Notes: generated by a model from the letters alone, not told the origin. Counted from the first letter of the stretch, positions 1 to 9,980 are shown. The stretch: 29,705 nucleotides of DNA from Kriegella sp965368185 (GCA_965368185.1 CBDULZ010000062.1:1-29705), one strand, 5' to 3'. Program-made: numbers and translations.

Positions 1-3000
1 AAATACCTTCCTGAAAGCTATAGAGGCTCCTTCAACTTTACCACGCCTCGGCATAAAAACGCAAAGACCGATGATAGTTACCATTGTGCAATTAGAGCCG
101 ATGTCAAGAAAAAACCGAATTGGAAGAATAGCGATGACATGAGTTGGGGGCAAGTATTTGCGCACATTCTTCGTCAACCCCTACTTGCCAGAGCTTGTGG
201 AATGATCTATAGTGCCGAAATATCGGTTGCCGACCATCCCGATTGGTATGACAAAGGTAGCTATGTCTATGTCGACCTTGTCAATGCAGATTATGAGGCT
301 GTTCAGGAGCAATTATTTCTAGATCCCGATGGACCATTTGTAAAACGGTATGCCGCTAGACTTCCTAAATTGGAGGTTAATGAAGCCCGTCCGCTGTTTG
401 CCCCTTTATTGTTTCCTGTACTCTTTCGTCAAGGACTTGTAGACCCCGAACCTCCCAAAGCACCGTGGGACCAAATTTTTGCGGAAGTAAATGAATACAA
501 TGACGGCTTTACCAAAATCGTGCACGCAGCGCAGCCCGTGAGCAGTAATCTGTTGAGCGAGCAACAAGATGGTGTGCATCCTGTAAACGATATGGGTTTT
601 CGGTTGGCGTGGGATGATGAGCAGATCCTTATTTGGTACATCCGTCAATTGACCCATAATCCTGAAGAGCTGGGCAAAAGAATAGACGCACCCTTGGGTG
701 TCTATGGTTATAAAATCGATGTAAAAAAAGAAAATGCTCCCGAATGGAACAGCCTTAATCTTGTAAAAAGCAAGCAAGTATATACCATTGGCGGGGCAAG
801 TTTGGGAAACTCGGCAGATCAAACGTTGGAGCTGCCCTATCAGGTATTTCCAACACAGCCAGATAATGACACGAACAGCCCGTATTGGCTACCTATGTAT
901 TTCACGAATTGGATCGGTAAAAGTCTGGTATTAAAAGACACCGATGCCATTCAAATTTACCGTAACCACGAAGAGGTCGATTCTTTAAACAACCCTAAAA
1001 ATGTAAATGCGACGAATATGTTTGATGAAGTCGCCGTAGATGCAGAACTGCTGTATGGAAACACCTATGAGTTTCGGGTACGGATGATGGATATCAGTGG
1101 TGGCGGCCCGGCAATAGAGGAAGAACTACACAACAACGCGGCTAGTCCAACAGCGAAGCGGTTGTTCAAAAGATACATTGCCCCCGGACTCTGCCGTATA
1201 AACAAGCCAGAAGGCGTACGACGGGCAACAATAACACATTTTAATGAAACTATTGTAAACGATGCCTCCGTGTTCGATGCAAATCCTGTCTTGGAAATCC
1301 AAAGGCCCCTTCTCACCTACCCTGCAGTAGTTTTTACCAATAAATACCAACAAAAAGGATTAGACCCTATAGCATTGCTCATTCAATCGGGGGCAGGTGT
1401 AGATCAGGCCGTAACCCCAGCAATAGCCGATCCCGATGTAAACAGGGTAGAAATAAGGGTGGAGGTTGAAACCTTACGATTGGATAATCTGCTAAGTGAA
1501 AGTGGAACGGAGAATTACATTACGCTGTATAAAACCCACCGGGCGTTTCCTACGGATTTTGACGCACAACTTACTATACCTATCTCCTTTAGGGATGTCA
1601 ATTCCTTGAACTTGGGCAATGAAAACGACCCTTTTAATGATCCGGCCATGAATAACTTGGCCATAGATGCTATGAACGAATTGCCGTTACCTACCGCCCG
1701 TACTATTAGGATAACCCTCAGGGCGGTTTGTGAAGATCAGAATAATTATTTTGGTTTTATCAATGAAGCCAATTCCGATCTTGATTCCCGTTATGGAAAA
1801 ACAATGCAATTTCTATTTTATAAGGAATCAAATGTGGAGGACGATCTATTGTTATTGAAGCCAAATGTTGCTCCTATAAAAGCAATTTACTTGCAACCGG
1901 ATCCTCCCCATATAATCGAACGTGTCAATTCGCAGATCCATTTTAATCGCGAGAATAAGAATACCGTTCCGGACATTGTCGAGCGTCTGGCCCAACAATT
2001 GGGTGTTGTTTCAAGAGGGTTAACGTTGGTGGGGAAAAAAGGCGAACGTGTAGTATTTGGATGCAGCAACAAAATCCAGCATCACCTGGCTCCCGATCAC
2101 AGTAGTATCACCTTAGGTTCCAAGGGCGATCTGTGCAATCATTGGATCGGCTGTCTGGTCTACCGTATCAATCGGGATTGGAGTTGGGATGCTCTTGAAA
2201 ACGTGAGCTTTTCAATCTTCAGGAATAAAAAATTCCAAGATGATAAAGATGAAGAATTGGAAACCCTAAAAGTGGGTGATATTGAATTGAAACACTACGC
2301 ATCCTTTGAATCTTTATTGGCTGACGACTTCGGCATTGTGAACAGGTCTCATACCACCATGATATTTATAGATGCCATCGAACCAAAATCGAAACTTTTG
2401 AGAACCAATGGCCAACTGCGTTTCCCCGATGAATTGGAGGTTGACTATACCTTAACTCCTCATTTCAAGACTGGTCATGGTAACGAACAAGAACATAAGC
2501 CTGAAAAATTGACCTTGCCGACAACGGTAATTCCTGCACAAGTGCCTAAAATTGTGAGCGTCGGGATGGCGTTTTCCGCTTATCGAAAAAATGAAAAGTA
2601 TAGTGCCACCGAACCAAGGCAGCGGTATTTATGGGTCGAGTTGGAGGAGCCCGTCAAAGATCCGCATGACACCCTATTTTGTCGATTGCTACGCTATGCC
2701 CCCGATCAGATGTTGAGCCACAATCGTGAATTTCTTGATGAAACGCTTCCTGACCCTATACTTCCCATAGACCCGGAATATGTTAGAAGCATTACCCCAA
2801 ACCAAACCGATGACATGGCCGGGTTAAGTGCCATGCAGGCCATGGAAAAGGCAAGCGACAATGACAATATTCACTATCTTTTGCCCCTGCCCTCCGGGCT
2901 ACATTCCGAGAGTCCGGAATTGTTTGGGTTTTTCACCTATGAATTTAGGATCGGTCATGGACATTGGAGTAATCTCGAGGATGGAAAAGACAATCTTTGG

Positions 3001-3942
3001 AGTACCGCCAATGGGCGTTTTGGCAGACCGCTGCGCGTTACGGGTATGCAACATCCCGCCCCCTCTTTGTTATGCAATGTAGATAGGGATGATATTAAAG
3101 TAACGGTTAACGCACCTTATGCCAAAGCCGTTCTTAATGGTAAGGATGTTACCGCAGATCCCCCAAGGACACAACTACATGGTGTGCTTTATGCACAAGT
3201 CAAGCAGGCCGATGGCCTCGAATACCGGAACATTTTACTCCATGAGAAAGTCATGACACTTTTAAATCCTATCGAAATAAAAAGGGAATTGACGACAGCC
3301 TCCGTACTGGTCAAGGCGATGAAGCAAACGGACGGCTATATAGCCCAAAAAAGTGATCAAGAGAAGGCAAGCCATTTACTAGCGCAATTTCAAATGTTCA
3401 ATCAACTAGATGAACTTGACCTGAAGGAAGAAACTAGAGTTAAAGTTTCCAATTTGATGAAACGACGTTCGAAAGGTCGATTAATAAATCCCGACCTAAC
3501 AACATCCCGTAATTTATTGAGTGCCTATGAAAAATATAAAAAGCAACCTGGATTTGTCACCCCTGTTCCTGCAAATGCCTCATTTACCACAACGTCATTA
3601 CTACAAGGTGCTAAGCTAGCGATCTACAAGGATAAAGTTAAAAAAGGGACCTGTACTTGGACCAATAAAGAGATCAACCTTTTATTAAATCGATATGGTT
3701 TACCTGAAGATTCTTCGCTGAGTGTAATAGTAGTTGAGGTATTTGGCAATATTACAAATATATTCGACTATCTCAATTTTCCACTGGAAGTTGTTGAAAA
3801 GGTTAATAAGGATGTCGCGGTCATTATTAAGAATCGAAAAAACGAAAGCGAAAAGGCACTGTCTGATAAACTTGGTGAATATCGCATCTTAAGAACATCG
3901 CCCCTGACCGAAGTCCCTTTTATTTGTTGTACCGAATGTTAG
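1..3942 (+). CDS. Large uncharacterised protein, 5'-truncated by the window
   Basis: I do not recognise this family. The frame is open from base 1 to the TAG at 3940-3942, giving 1313 visible residues. The ATG at 139 is therefore internal (it sits inside continuous sequence reading NSDDMSWGQVF) and the true start lies upstream of the window. No signal peptide or membrane segment is visible in this part. Two stretches read like fibronectin-III-type strands: near residues 350-365 (YGNTYEFRVRMMDISGGGP) and near residues 976-985 (FFTYEFRIGHGHW). The latter is followed by RFGRPLRVTGMQHPAP. The last ~220 residues are more helical and charged, and the protein ends in a Cys-rich CCTEC. It converges on the sulfatase gene, so no operon partner is visible. 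Base composition looks richer in G+C than the polysaccharide genes further right. It could be a structural or toxin-complex-associated protein, but nothing here proves it. Confidence 0.85.
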   Translation, partial: KYLPESYRGSFNFTTPRHKNAKTDDSYHCAIRADVKKKPNWKNSDDMSWGQVFAHILRQPLLARACGMIYSAEISVADHPDWYDKGSYVYVDLVNADYEAVQEQLFLDPDGPFVKRYAARLPKLEVNEARPLFAPLLFPVLFRQGLVDPEPPKAPWDQIFAEVNEYNDGFTKIVHAAQPVSSNLLSEQQDGVHPVNDMGFRLAWDDEQILIWYIRQLTHNPEELGKRIDAPLGVYGYKIDVKKENAPEWNSLNLVKSKQVYTIGGASLGNSADQTLELPYQVFPTQPDNDTNSPYWLPMYFTNWIGKSLVLKDTDAIQIYRNHEEVDSLNNPKNVNATNMFDEVAVDAELLYGNTYEFRVRMMDISGGGPAIEEELHNNAASPTAKRLFKRYIAPGLCRINKPEGVRRATITHFNETIVNDASVFDANPVLEIQRPLLTYPAVVFTNKYQQKGLDPIALLIQSGAGVDQAVTPAIADPDVNRVEIRVEVETLRLDNLLSESGTENYITLYKTHRAFPTDFDAQLTIPISFRDVNSLNLGNENDPFNDPAMNNLAIDAMNELPLPTARTIRITLRAVCEDQNNYFGFINEANSDLDSRYGKTMQFLFYKESNVEDDLLLLKPNVAPIKAIYLQPDPPHIIERVNSQIHFNRENKNTVPDIVERLAQQLGVVSRGLTLVGKKGERVVFGCSNKIQHHLAPDHSSITLGSKGDLCNHWIGCLVYRINRDWSWDALENVSFSIFRNKKFQDDKDEELETLKVGDIELKHYASFESLLADDFGIVNRSHTTMIFIDAIEPKSKLLRTNGQLRFPDELEVDYTLTPHFKTGHGNEQEHKPEKLTLPTTVIPAQVPKIVSVGMAFSAYRKNEKYSATEPRQRYLWVELEEPVKDPHDTLFCRLLRYAPDQMLSHNREFLDETLPDPILPIDPEYVRSITPNQTDDMAGLSAMQAMEKASDNDNIHYLLPLPSGLHSESPELFGFFTYEFRIGHGHWSNLEDGKDNLWSTANGRFGRPLRVTGMQHPAPSLLCNVDRDDIKVTVNAPYAKAVLNGKDVTADPPRTQLHGVLYAQVKQADGLEYRNILLHEKVMTLLNPIEIKRELTTASVLVKAMKQTDGYIAQKSDQEKASHLLAQFQMFNQLDELDLKEETRVKVSNLMKRRSKGRLINPDLTTSRNLLSAYEKYKKQPGFVTPVPANASFTTTSLLQGAKLAIYKDKVKKGTCTWTNKEINLLLNRYGLPEDSSLSVIVVEVFGNITNIFDYLNFPLEVVEKVNKDVAVIIKNRKNESEKALSDKLGEYRILRTSPLTEVPFICCTEC

Positions 3943-4063
3943 TAAGGCCCGGTTTTCCGTCTATTATCGTAAGTGGGAGACAAATGATTTCTTTATATAC
4001 TTAAACCCCTTTTAAAGGGACATGCGTAAGTATGGGGTAAAAATTATTCATTATACCCATTGC

Positions 4064-5536
4064 TCAATCGTTGAAACCACTTCTTATATGCACATGCTCT
4101 CCCCCCGTTCGATCGCCCGGCATTTCGCCCCTCACATTGAAATTCTGCTGTATTTTTTTCCCACCGTCCCTGGTGTACCAATCCTTTGTTAGGTTCTCGG
4201 GGATATTGTCCCCCGTATCCTCCATCCAATTTTGCAATTCCCGTTTGAGTTCCCCATGAACGGCAACGTATTCTTTTTTATCGATTATATTGTCGAGTTG
4301 CAACGGATCGTTATTGACAAAAAACAGTTCCTCGGAGGGTCTCGGCGCCAAGAACACATCGTATTGCGCACTGGTCAAAGTGTTGTTTTTGTTTTGCTCC
4401 TGCAGCGACCTAAAGGTAGGGCTGTTAAGGGCATCGGCGGGACCTTGGTTCGGAAACTGCGGCCTGGAATTAAGGATGTAGATAAAATCTTTGGTCCTCG
4501 CCATGCGTTCATGGGCCTCATGGTCATGCCAATTGTGCTCGGCAAACGCATAGGTTCTAAAATCCTTTGATGGATCTTCGAAAAGTGTTTTAAAACTTTT
4601 TCCTTGAAAAGTCTCGGGCACGTCCACATTGCAGGCATCCAAGATGGTAGGGGCCAGATCAACGCTACTGATCAGGCTAGTACTTGTGCCTTTTACCGAC
4701 TGAGCAGGCCAATGCGCGATAAAGGGCGTCTTCATTCCCGAGTCGTACATCCTTGTCTTATCCCTGGGAAACGGGCGGCCGTTGTCGGCCATTATGAATA
4801 TCAATGTATTTTCATAGACACCCTGTGCCTTTAACGTTTCGACGGCCTTACCAATATGGTGGTCGAATCGCTTGATCTCATCATAATACTGCGCAAGGTC
4901 ATGACGGGTACTATCATTATCTACCAAAGTTGGCGGAACACCGATCCGTGAAGGTTCGTGGGTATTTGAAAAACTGTTCTCGCCCCAGACCCTGTGGGCA
5001 TCGTAAGCCGCGAACCAAAAGAAAAAAGGCTTGTTCCTGTCCCTATTCTGTATAGACGGCACCCACATGTTCTCCCCTCCATCCCCATTGTCTTGCTTCC
5101 TCTCATATATTTTATCAAATCCTTTACGCAACAAGTTGCCCATATGCCACTTGCCCGCTTGACCTGTGTAGTAGCCATTGGCCTTTAATCGGGAGGCAAT
5201 CGACTCAAAATCTACTTTTGGCTCGGTATGCAGTTCCGCTGCCCCAGTATTATGGGGGTAACGACCGGTCATTATACTTATTCGACTAGGGCTGCACGAG
5301 CTTGCCGTCAAGATGGCATTGTCGAACCTCATTCCGTTGGCTGCCAATTTATCGATATTGGGGGTGTCGACGAACGAAATTCCATAACAGCCCAGGTCGT
5401 TCCAACTGACATCATCGGCAATGAAGACTATTATGTTCGGAGAGTTATTGGTTATGGGTCCGTTCTGTACTTGGGTATACCCAAAGACCTGAAAGACGAA
5501 AATGAAGAATACGACTGATATATTTGGTCTTTTCAT
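4064..5536 (-). CDS. Exported S1-family sulfatase
   Basis: A type I formylglycine sulfatase that hydrolyses sulfate esters or sulfamates, probably on glycans in the periplasm or at the surface. The ATG at 5536 gives 490 residues with a hydrophobic N-terminal signal peptide ending near FGYTQ. A TTG at 5551 would add five residues, and I preferred the ATG. Visible features, counted from this ATG, are the metal-binding Asp pair D41-D42 (IADDVSWNDLGC), the C-x-P-S-R maturation motif in SSCSPSRISIMTGRYPHN with Cys81 as the residue converted to formylglycine, and K129/H131 in GKWHMGN. The segment MADNGRPFPRDKTRMYDSG resembles the sulfamidase-like (heparan N-sulfatase, S1_8) branch. That subfamily call is from memory of motifs and the substrate is not shown. 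The maturase is not in the window. The phospholipase gene lies 80 bases upstream on the same strand, so the two may be co-transcribed. Confidence 0.93.
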   Translation of the reverse strand: MKRPNISVVFFIFVFQVFGYTQVQNGPITNNSPNIIVFIADDVSWNDLGCYGISFVDTPNIDKLAANGMRFDNAILTASSCSPSRISIMTGRYPHNTGAAELHTEPKVDFESIASRLKANGYYTGQAGKWHMGNLLRKGFDKIYERKQDNGDGGENMWVPSIQNRDRNKPFFFWFAAYDAHRVWGENSFSNTHEPSRIGVPPTLVDNDSTRHDLAQYYDEIKRFDHHIGKAVETLKAQGVYENTLIFIMADNGRPFPRDKTRMYDSGMKTPFIAHWPAQSVKGTSTSLISSVDLAPTILDACNVDVPETFQGKSFKTLFEDPSKDFRTYAFAEHNWHDHEAHERMARTKDFIYILNSRPQFPNQGPADALNSPTFRSLQEQNKNNTLTSAQYDVFLAPRPSEELFFVNNDPLQLDNIIDKKEYVAVHGELKRELQNWMEDTGDNIPENLTKDWYTRDGGKKIQQNFNVRGEMPGDRTGGEHVHIRSGFND

Positions 5537-5616
5537 GTAAATGATTTTCAATATTTAATCCAAATAACCTTAATAAAGGCATTTGGCTGATTTAAAGATG
5601 TCCCAATCAACATATC

Positions 5617-8163
5617 TTAAACCAATACCCTTCCCATAAAGGGATCGCTTTTTGAAGGTTTTCCAGTCTCCACCCTCCCGGCATACCGTTGCTGAAAATC
5701 GGACATTCCATCAACCGCAATTGTAAAATCGTACCAACCATAACTCTCTTTCGTATGGACGATGAAAGTCTCCATACCTCCTTTTTTCACCGTTATTGTT
5801 TGCTCCGGATTTCCGTAGGCCTCATCTTTAACCACAATAGTAAAATTTTTGTTTTTGGAAGTATTGGAAACTTTAACTTCAATATTTCCAGATGGTTTTT
5901 TAATAAACCTACTCTTTTGTTGATATCCACATACAACTTTTAGGTCAGAATCTGAGTTACTTCCTTTAAACACTCTAAAGAAACCGTTAGGCCCGTACAC
6001 CTTCAAGTGATAATTACCTCCTTCAAAATGTTGTAATGGCCATTCATACGTAAGGGCATCCCCTTTTTTCACCGCAATCGGCCAAGTTTTTACCGGTATA
6101 AATTTGGATTGCCCGTCAGAAGTTTCCTGTAAATAATTATCAGGAGCGTAGACATTGAAAGGAGCTCCCAAGGCCGAAGCACCAAAAGCACTATCGGCAG
6201 CCGCAAATGTAATTTCAAACGAATTCTTATCCGTGTTCACCTCGCCATTCGCGTACAATTCGTAGGCCAAGGCAGAAGAATCCCGTATTCCCGATTCTTG
6301 TTGCGACATAAAAGGGGTCTTGTAAATATCTTTCTTCGCTTGGGTTATCTCAGTGTTGGAAAGCGGACCATAGTTCTTGGGAAGACCTTTAAAACTGGCA
6401 TTATAGACTTGCTGCATAAATTGGTTTCGGTCTACGGAATCGGGTACACTTATGGCTTTACCGTTGTAAGGTCTAAAACCAGAGGAGAGATTGCCACTGA
6501 CCGTTCTGCGCCAGCTGCTAATATTTGTCTCCTTAATCGATTTCCCAGTTTTTTTGGTTAAAAATTCTTCCAGGAACAAGAGGGTTGATGTGATATCGCA
6601 CACTTCGGAATTCACCCAACCTCCTTTGCTCCAAGGCGAAGCAATGACCATCGGAACTCGATACCCCAATCCGACAGGGCTCTCCCGAGCATCTTCGGGG
6701 GCCATACCTTCTTTCGCCAATTCTTGTTCGCGCGTTGCATATTCTTCCGAAGTATCCACTCCTTTAGAAACAGCGTTATTATCTTTAGGGTTCGGTGCCA
6801 CAAAAGGAGGCACATGGTCAAAATATCCATCGTTCTCATCATAAGTCAGCACAAAAATGGTCTTTTTCCATACCTCAGGATTTTTGGTAAGAATATCAAG
6901 AACCTCGGAAACATACCAAGCCCCATACCAAGGTGCACTGGGGTGATCAGAGAACTTCTGGGGTGCAGCCAACCAAGAAACAGTGGGCAATTTTCCCTGA
7001 TCAACATCTTCCCTAAATTGGTGTAAAATATCACCTTTGGGAACCTTAATTGAACGCTCAGTACCATTGTCGTCATAAATTAATGTTTCTATTTTATGAT
7101 AGTTTGGATCACCGGTATTCGTTGTAAATGCCTTTTTGTGTAGATTTTTTTGAAACTCCGAAAGTTTTTCAAAGTTTTCCCCATTCCACGTTTCTAATAG
7201 TGCCTTTATTTGTCTTAGTTGTTCCTTTTTCTCAAGCAGTTCCTTTTCCAATTGCTGTACTTGCGCCTTGGGCTGTCTGGCTACCTCATTTTCCAAGTTT
7301 TTGATTTCCGAAGGCAGTTCGGCCAATCGTTTGTTTAAATACGCCTGAAATCCCTCACTATAGCGCACATTATATTGCGAAAACCACTCTAGATTATTAT
7401 CGGTGAAATTGGCCAGCAGGGATGAATCTTCGACATTGGTAGGTAAGCTTATTTCATTTTGATATACACGCCACGAAATTCCGTTTTCCTCCAGTCGTTC
7501 GGGAAAAGTCTTCCAACTAGCTTCACTATTATAGGTAACTTCACCATTACGGACGCACGGTCTTGTACGTTGACTATCCCAGGACTTGCCGGTCCAGAAA
7601 AAATTCCTATTGGTTGTGGTGCCCGTCAAAGCGGAGCAAAAATGTTGATCAAAGACAGTAAAAGCATCGGCAAACGCGTAATAAAATGGGAGGTCTTCGC
7701 GGGTATAGTATCCCATTGTAAGCGGAAAATCACCGTATTCGGCATCCATTTTTTTGGCATCCAACCACCGGTCATATTTACCATCGTTTCTGGCATCTAC
7801 TTGATTTTCCCATGAATGGGGCAAATCACCCATCCACGTGGCCTGCGTATCCTTGATATTCAATCGAAAGGGAACATAGGTATCTCCCTTTTTATTACTT
7901 TGCAACCAAACGGGAATTTTATTGGGCAATGCGATAGCCCTAGGATCATTATAGCCACGCACTCCCTGTAACGTACCAAAACAGTGGTCAAAGGATCGGT
8001 TTTCTTGCATTAGAAAAACGACATGTTCGGCATCATAGAATGTGCTGCCCTTTTCCGGGGTTATATCCAATGCTCTTTGGATAGAAGACGGCATGTTCGA
8101 TGTTAATCCCATTCCTCCGGCCAACAGGCCGGCCTTCTTTAAAAAATCCCTTCTTGTATCCAT
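5617..8163 (-). CDS. Tat-exported phosphocholine-specific phospholipase C family
   Basis: A member of the PlcH/PlcN phospholipase C and AcpA phosphoesterase superfamily, expected to cleave phosphocholine-type head groups outside the cytoplasm. I chose the ATG at 8163 (848 residues) because it places a Tat signal, MDTRRDFLKKAGLLAGGMGL, at the N-terminus. The frame stays open 34 codons further upstream, but that extension is not signal-like. Motifs are ENRSFDHCFG (54-63), GTTTNRNFFWTG (181-192, where a Thr is the likely nucleophile by family analogy) and TYDENDGYFDHVPP (440-453), as in the phosphoesterase domain. The last ~200 residues carry two beta-rich segments consistent with the paired C-terminal domains of this family. 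Between ~275 and 325 lies a strongly charged heptad-like helix, probably a coiled-coil insertion. A perfect inverted repeat lies 70 bases upstream. The specificity could equally be phosphatase-like. Confidence 0.92.
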   Translation of the reverse strand: MDTRRDFLKKAGLLAGGMGLTSNMPSSIQRALDITPEKGSTFYDAEHVVFLMQENRSFDHCFGTLQGVRGYNDPRAIALPNKIPVWLQSNKKGDTYVPFRLNIKDTQATWMGDLPHSWENQVDARNDGKYDRWLDAKKMDAEYGDFPLTMGYYTREDLPFYYAFADAFTVFDQHFCSALTGTTTNRNFFWTGKSWDSQRTRPCVRNGEVTYNSEASWKTFPERLEENGISWRVYQNEISLPTNVEDSSLLANFTDNNLEWFSQYNVRYSEGFQAYLNKRLAELPSEIKNLENEVARQPKAQVQQLEKELLEKKEQLRQIKALLETWNGENFEKLSEFQKNLHKKAFTTNTGDPNYHKIETLIYDDNGTERSIKVPKGDILHQFREDVDQGKLPTVSWLAAPQKFSDHPSAPWYGAWYVSEVLDILTKNPEVWKKTIFVLTYDENDGYFDHVPPFVAPNPKDNNAVSKGVDTSEEYATREQELAKEGMAPEDARESPVGLGYRVPMVIASPWSKGGWVNSEVCDITSTLLFLEEFLTKKTGKSIKETNISSWRRTVSGNLSSGFRPYNGKAISVPDSVDRNQFMQQVYNASFKGLPKNYGPLSNTEITQAKKDIYKTPFMSQQESGIRDSSALAYELYANGEVNTDKNSFEITFAAADSAFGASALGAPFNVYAPDNYLQETSDGQSKFIPVKTWPIAVKKGDALTYEWPLQHFEGGNYHLKVYGPNGFFRVFKGSNSDSDLKVVCGYQQKSRFIKKPSGNIEVKVSNTSKNKNFTIVVKDEAYGNPEQTITVKKGGMETFIVHTKESYGWYDFTIAVDGMSDFQQRYAGRVETGKPSKSDPFMGRVLV

Positions 8164-8232
8164 GTTATTCAAATCGTAAAATAAGCTTCCACAATAATAA
8201 ATGTTAAAAGTAAAAAGGATATTTAATCGGGA

Positions 8233-8254
8233 GAAATTTACCAAAGTAAATTTC
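8233..8254. promoter_or_regulatory. Perfect 9-bp inverted repeat upstream of the phospholipase gene
   Basis: GAAATTTAC and GTAAATTTC flank a 4-base spacer (CAAA), so the arms pair perfectly. It lies between the symporter stop (8354) and the phospholipase ATG (8163), about 70 bases upstream of the latter. No T-run follows it on the minus strand, so an operator or a leader hairpin is more likely than an intrinsic terminator for the symporter gene. Which protein would bind it is unknown. Confidence 0.4.
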
Positions 8255-8353
8255 AATCCCCACAAAAGGATGATTAGATTAATCTGACAATCATTTCAAC
8301 CAGTCAAAAATCCCTATTTCAAATTTCAAATGAAGCCGAAATTAATTCTGGGC

Positions 8354-9973
8354 TTATTTGCCATTAAAAAACACCATGACCCCGATGACTATTACCACCA
8401 CTAAAACCGATACCGCAATATCTACCCAATTGTAGCTGCTTTTGTTCTTTAGTTTTTCTTCTTGAGAAATAGTGCCGAAGGTCAGGTTCGTTACTTTCTC
8501 TAAAGATGGCGCTTCGGAAAGTAGACTAACCACTATCGTAAGTATAATACAGAATAAAAAGAACCATGCCCCGAAAGTGAGGAAGTTCATGTCGCCTAGC
8601 TTATAAAGCACTCCACCAGGGTCTAAAGACTCTTTAATCAATTCCAAGACAATTCGAAACGCACCGACTATAAAACCTGCGACCAACGTCACAAATGCAC
8701 CTTGGGCATTTATTCGTTTATGGAAAATACCCAATAGAAAAACGGCGGTGATCGGAGGGGCTATATACGATTGCACTTTTTGTAAGTATTCATATAAAAC
8801 ACCAGAAATATTAGCCATAATCGGAATCCAGATAATACCTATTATAACTACGATCACAGTAGCAATTTGCCCTGTACGTACTAGTTTATCTTCAGGAGTA
8901 TCAGGTCTTAGTTTTTTATAAATGTCGACGGTGAACAAGGTCGAACACGAATTAAAGACAGATGCTAGGGAACTCATCAGAGCAGCCAATAATCCTGCGG
9001 CGACCAAGCCCCGAAGCCCCGATGGCAACAAATTACTCATCAGAATAGGAAAAGCTTGGTCAGGAGAGTCATAATGCAGTTCACCCCGCATTTTAAGCGT
9101 TAATGCGATGACACCAGGAATTAGAAACAGGAATACCGGCATAAGTTTTAATAGGGCACCAAAAATAGTACCTCGCCTACCTTCTTTGATATTTTTTGCC
9201 GTTAGTGCACGCTGAACGATATATTGGTCAGTACACCAATACCAGACTCCTACTATGGTACTGGTAATCACCAGTGCCGGCCATGGAAAATCAGGGTCGG
9301 ACGAAGACCGCCACATATTCAGATATTCAGGCGTCACGGTTTCTGCCATACTTGACCAACCACCTACATGATCCAATCCGATAAAAGTTAAAGCCGCTGC
9401 GCCGACAATAAGTATTACAGCTTGTAAGGCTTCGGTATAAACGACGGCACGCATACCTCCAAGAACTGTATAGAGTCCCGTTAGAATGACTGTGGCTATT
9501 GCGCCTGTCCAGAAATCGATACCCAAAAGTGCCGATACCACTACCCCACCCGCATAAATGGTTACAGAAATTTTTGTAAGAATATAGGCAATGATTGAAA
9601 ACACGGATAGAATCCAACGTGATCGGGCATCAAAACGTTTTTCAAGAAATTCGGGCATTGTAAAGACTCCGCTACGGGCATAAAAAGGAAGAAATACCCA
9701 TCCTAAAATCAGCACGATCCATGCATGTATTTCGTAAATAAGCATGGGCAATTTATTACTTGCACCAGCTCCGGCAAGTCCGACCACATGTTCAGATCCG
9801 ATATTAGAGGCAAAAATAGAGGCCCCTACTACGAACCACCCCACATTTCTTCCCGCCAAAAAATAGTCCTCGGTATTATCTTGCCTTTTCCTGATAACCC
9901 AAATGGCTATGCCCATTAAGACTAAAAAGTATACGGAAATGCTTAGCCAGTCTAGAGTATCGAGTGTTTTCAT
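8354..9973 (-). CDS. Sodium/solute symporter, SGLT-like (SSS family)
   Basis: A 539-residue inner-membrane transporter, probably importing a sugar or related polyol with Na+. It is hydrophobic throughout, with roughly 13-14 membrane segments. Family signatures include EDYFLAGRNVGWFVVGASIF, ASNIGSEHVVGLAGAGA, FTMPEFLEKRFDARSRWILS, the VLGGMRAVVYTEALQ region, and YWCTDQYIVQRALTAKNIKE with GLRGLVAAGLLAALMSSLAS later in the protein. These match the Vibrio SGLT/SLC5 branch of the family better than proline or pantothenate carriers. The gene starts 7 bases after the stop of the aldose 1-epimerase gene, so the two are almost certainly one transcript. A mutarotase beside an SGLT-type carrier fits sugar uptake. 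The exact substrate cannot be read from the sequence. Confidence 0.93.
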   Translation of the reverse strand: MKTLDTLDWLSISVYFLVLMGIAIWVIRKRQDNTEDYFLAGRNVGWFVVGASIFASNIGSEHVVGLAGAGASNKLPMLIYEIHAWIVLILGWVFLPFYARSGVFTMPEFLEKRFDARSRWILSVFSIIAYILTKISVTIYAGGVVVSALLGIDFWTGAIATVILTGLYTVLGGMRAVVYTEALQAVILIVGAAALTFIGLDHVGGWSSMAETVTPEYLNMWRSSSDPDFPWPALVITSTIVGVWYWCTDQYIVQRALTAKNIKEGRRGTIFGALLKLMPVFLFLIPGVIALTLKMRGELHYDSPDQAFPILMSNLLPSGLRGLVAAGLLAALMSSLASVFNSCSTLFTVDIYKKLRPDTPEDKLVRTGQIATVIVVIIGIIWIPIMANISGVLYEYLQKVQSYIAPPITAVFLLGIFHKRINAQGAFVTLVAGFIVGAFRIVLELIKESLDPGGVLYKLGDMNFLTFGAWFFLFCIILTIVVSLLSEAPSLEKVTNLTFGTISQEEKLKNKSSYNWVDIAVSVLVVVIVIGVMVFFNGK

Positions 9974-9980
9974 AAAGCTA

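Noticed and set aside
4005..4019. Near-palindrome CCCTTTTAAAGGG between the converging first two genes as a terminator
   Set aside because: The arms leave almost no loop and no T-run follows, so it does not form a convincing intrinsic terminator.
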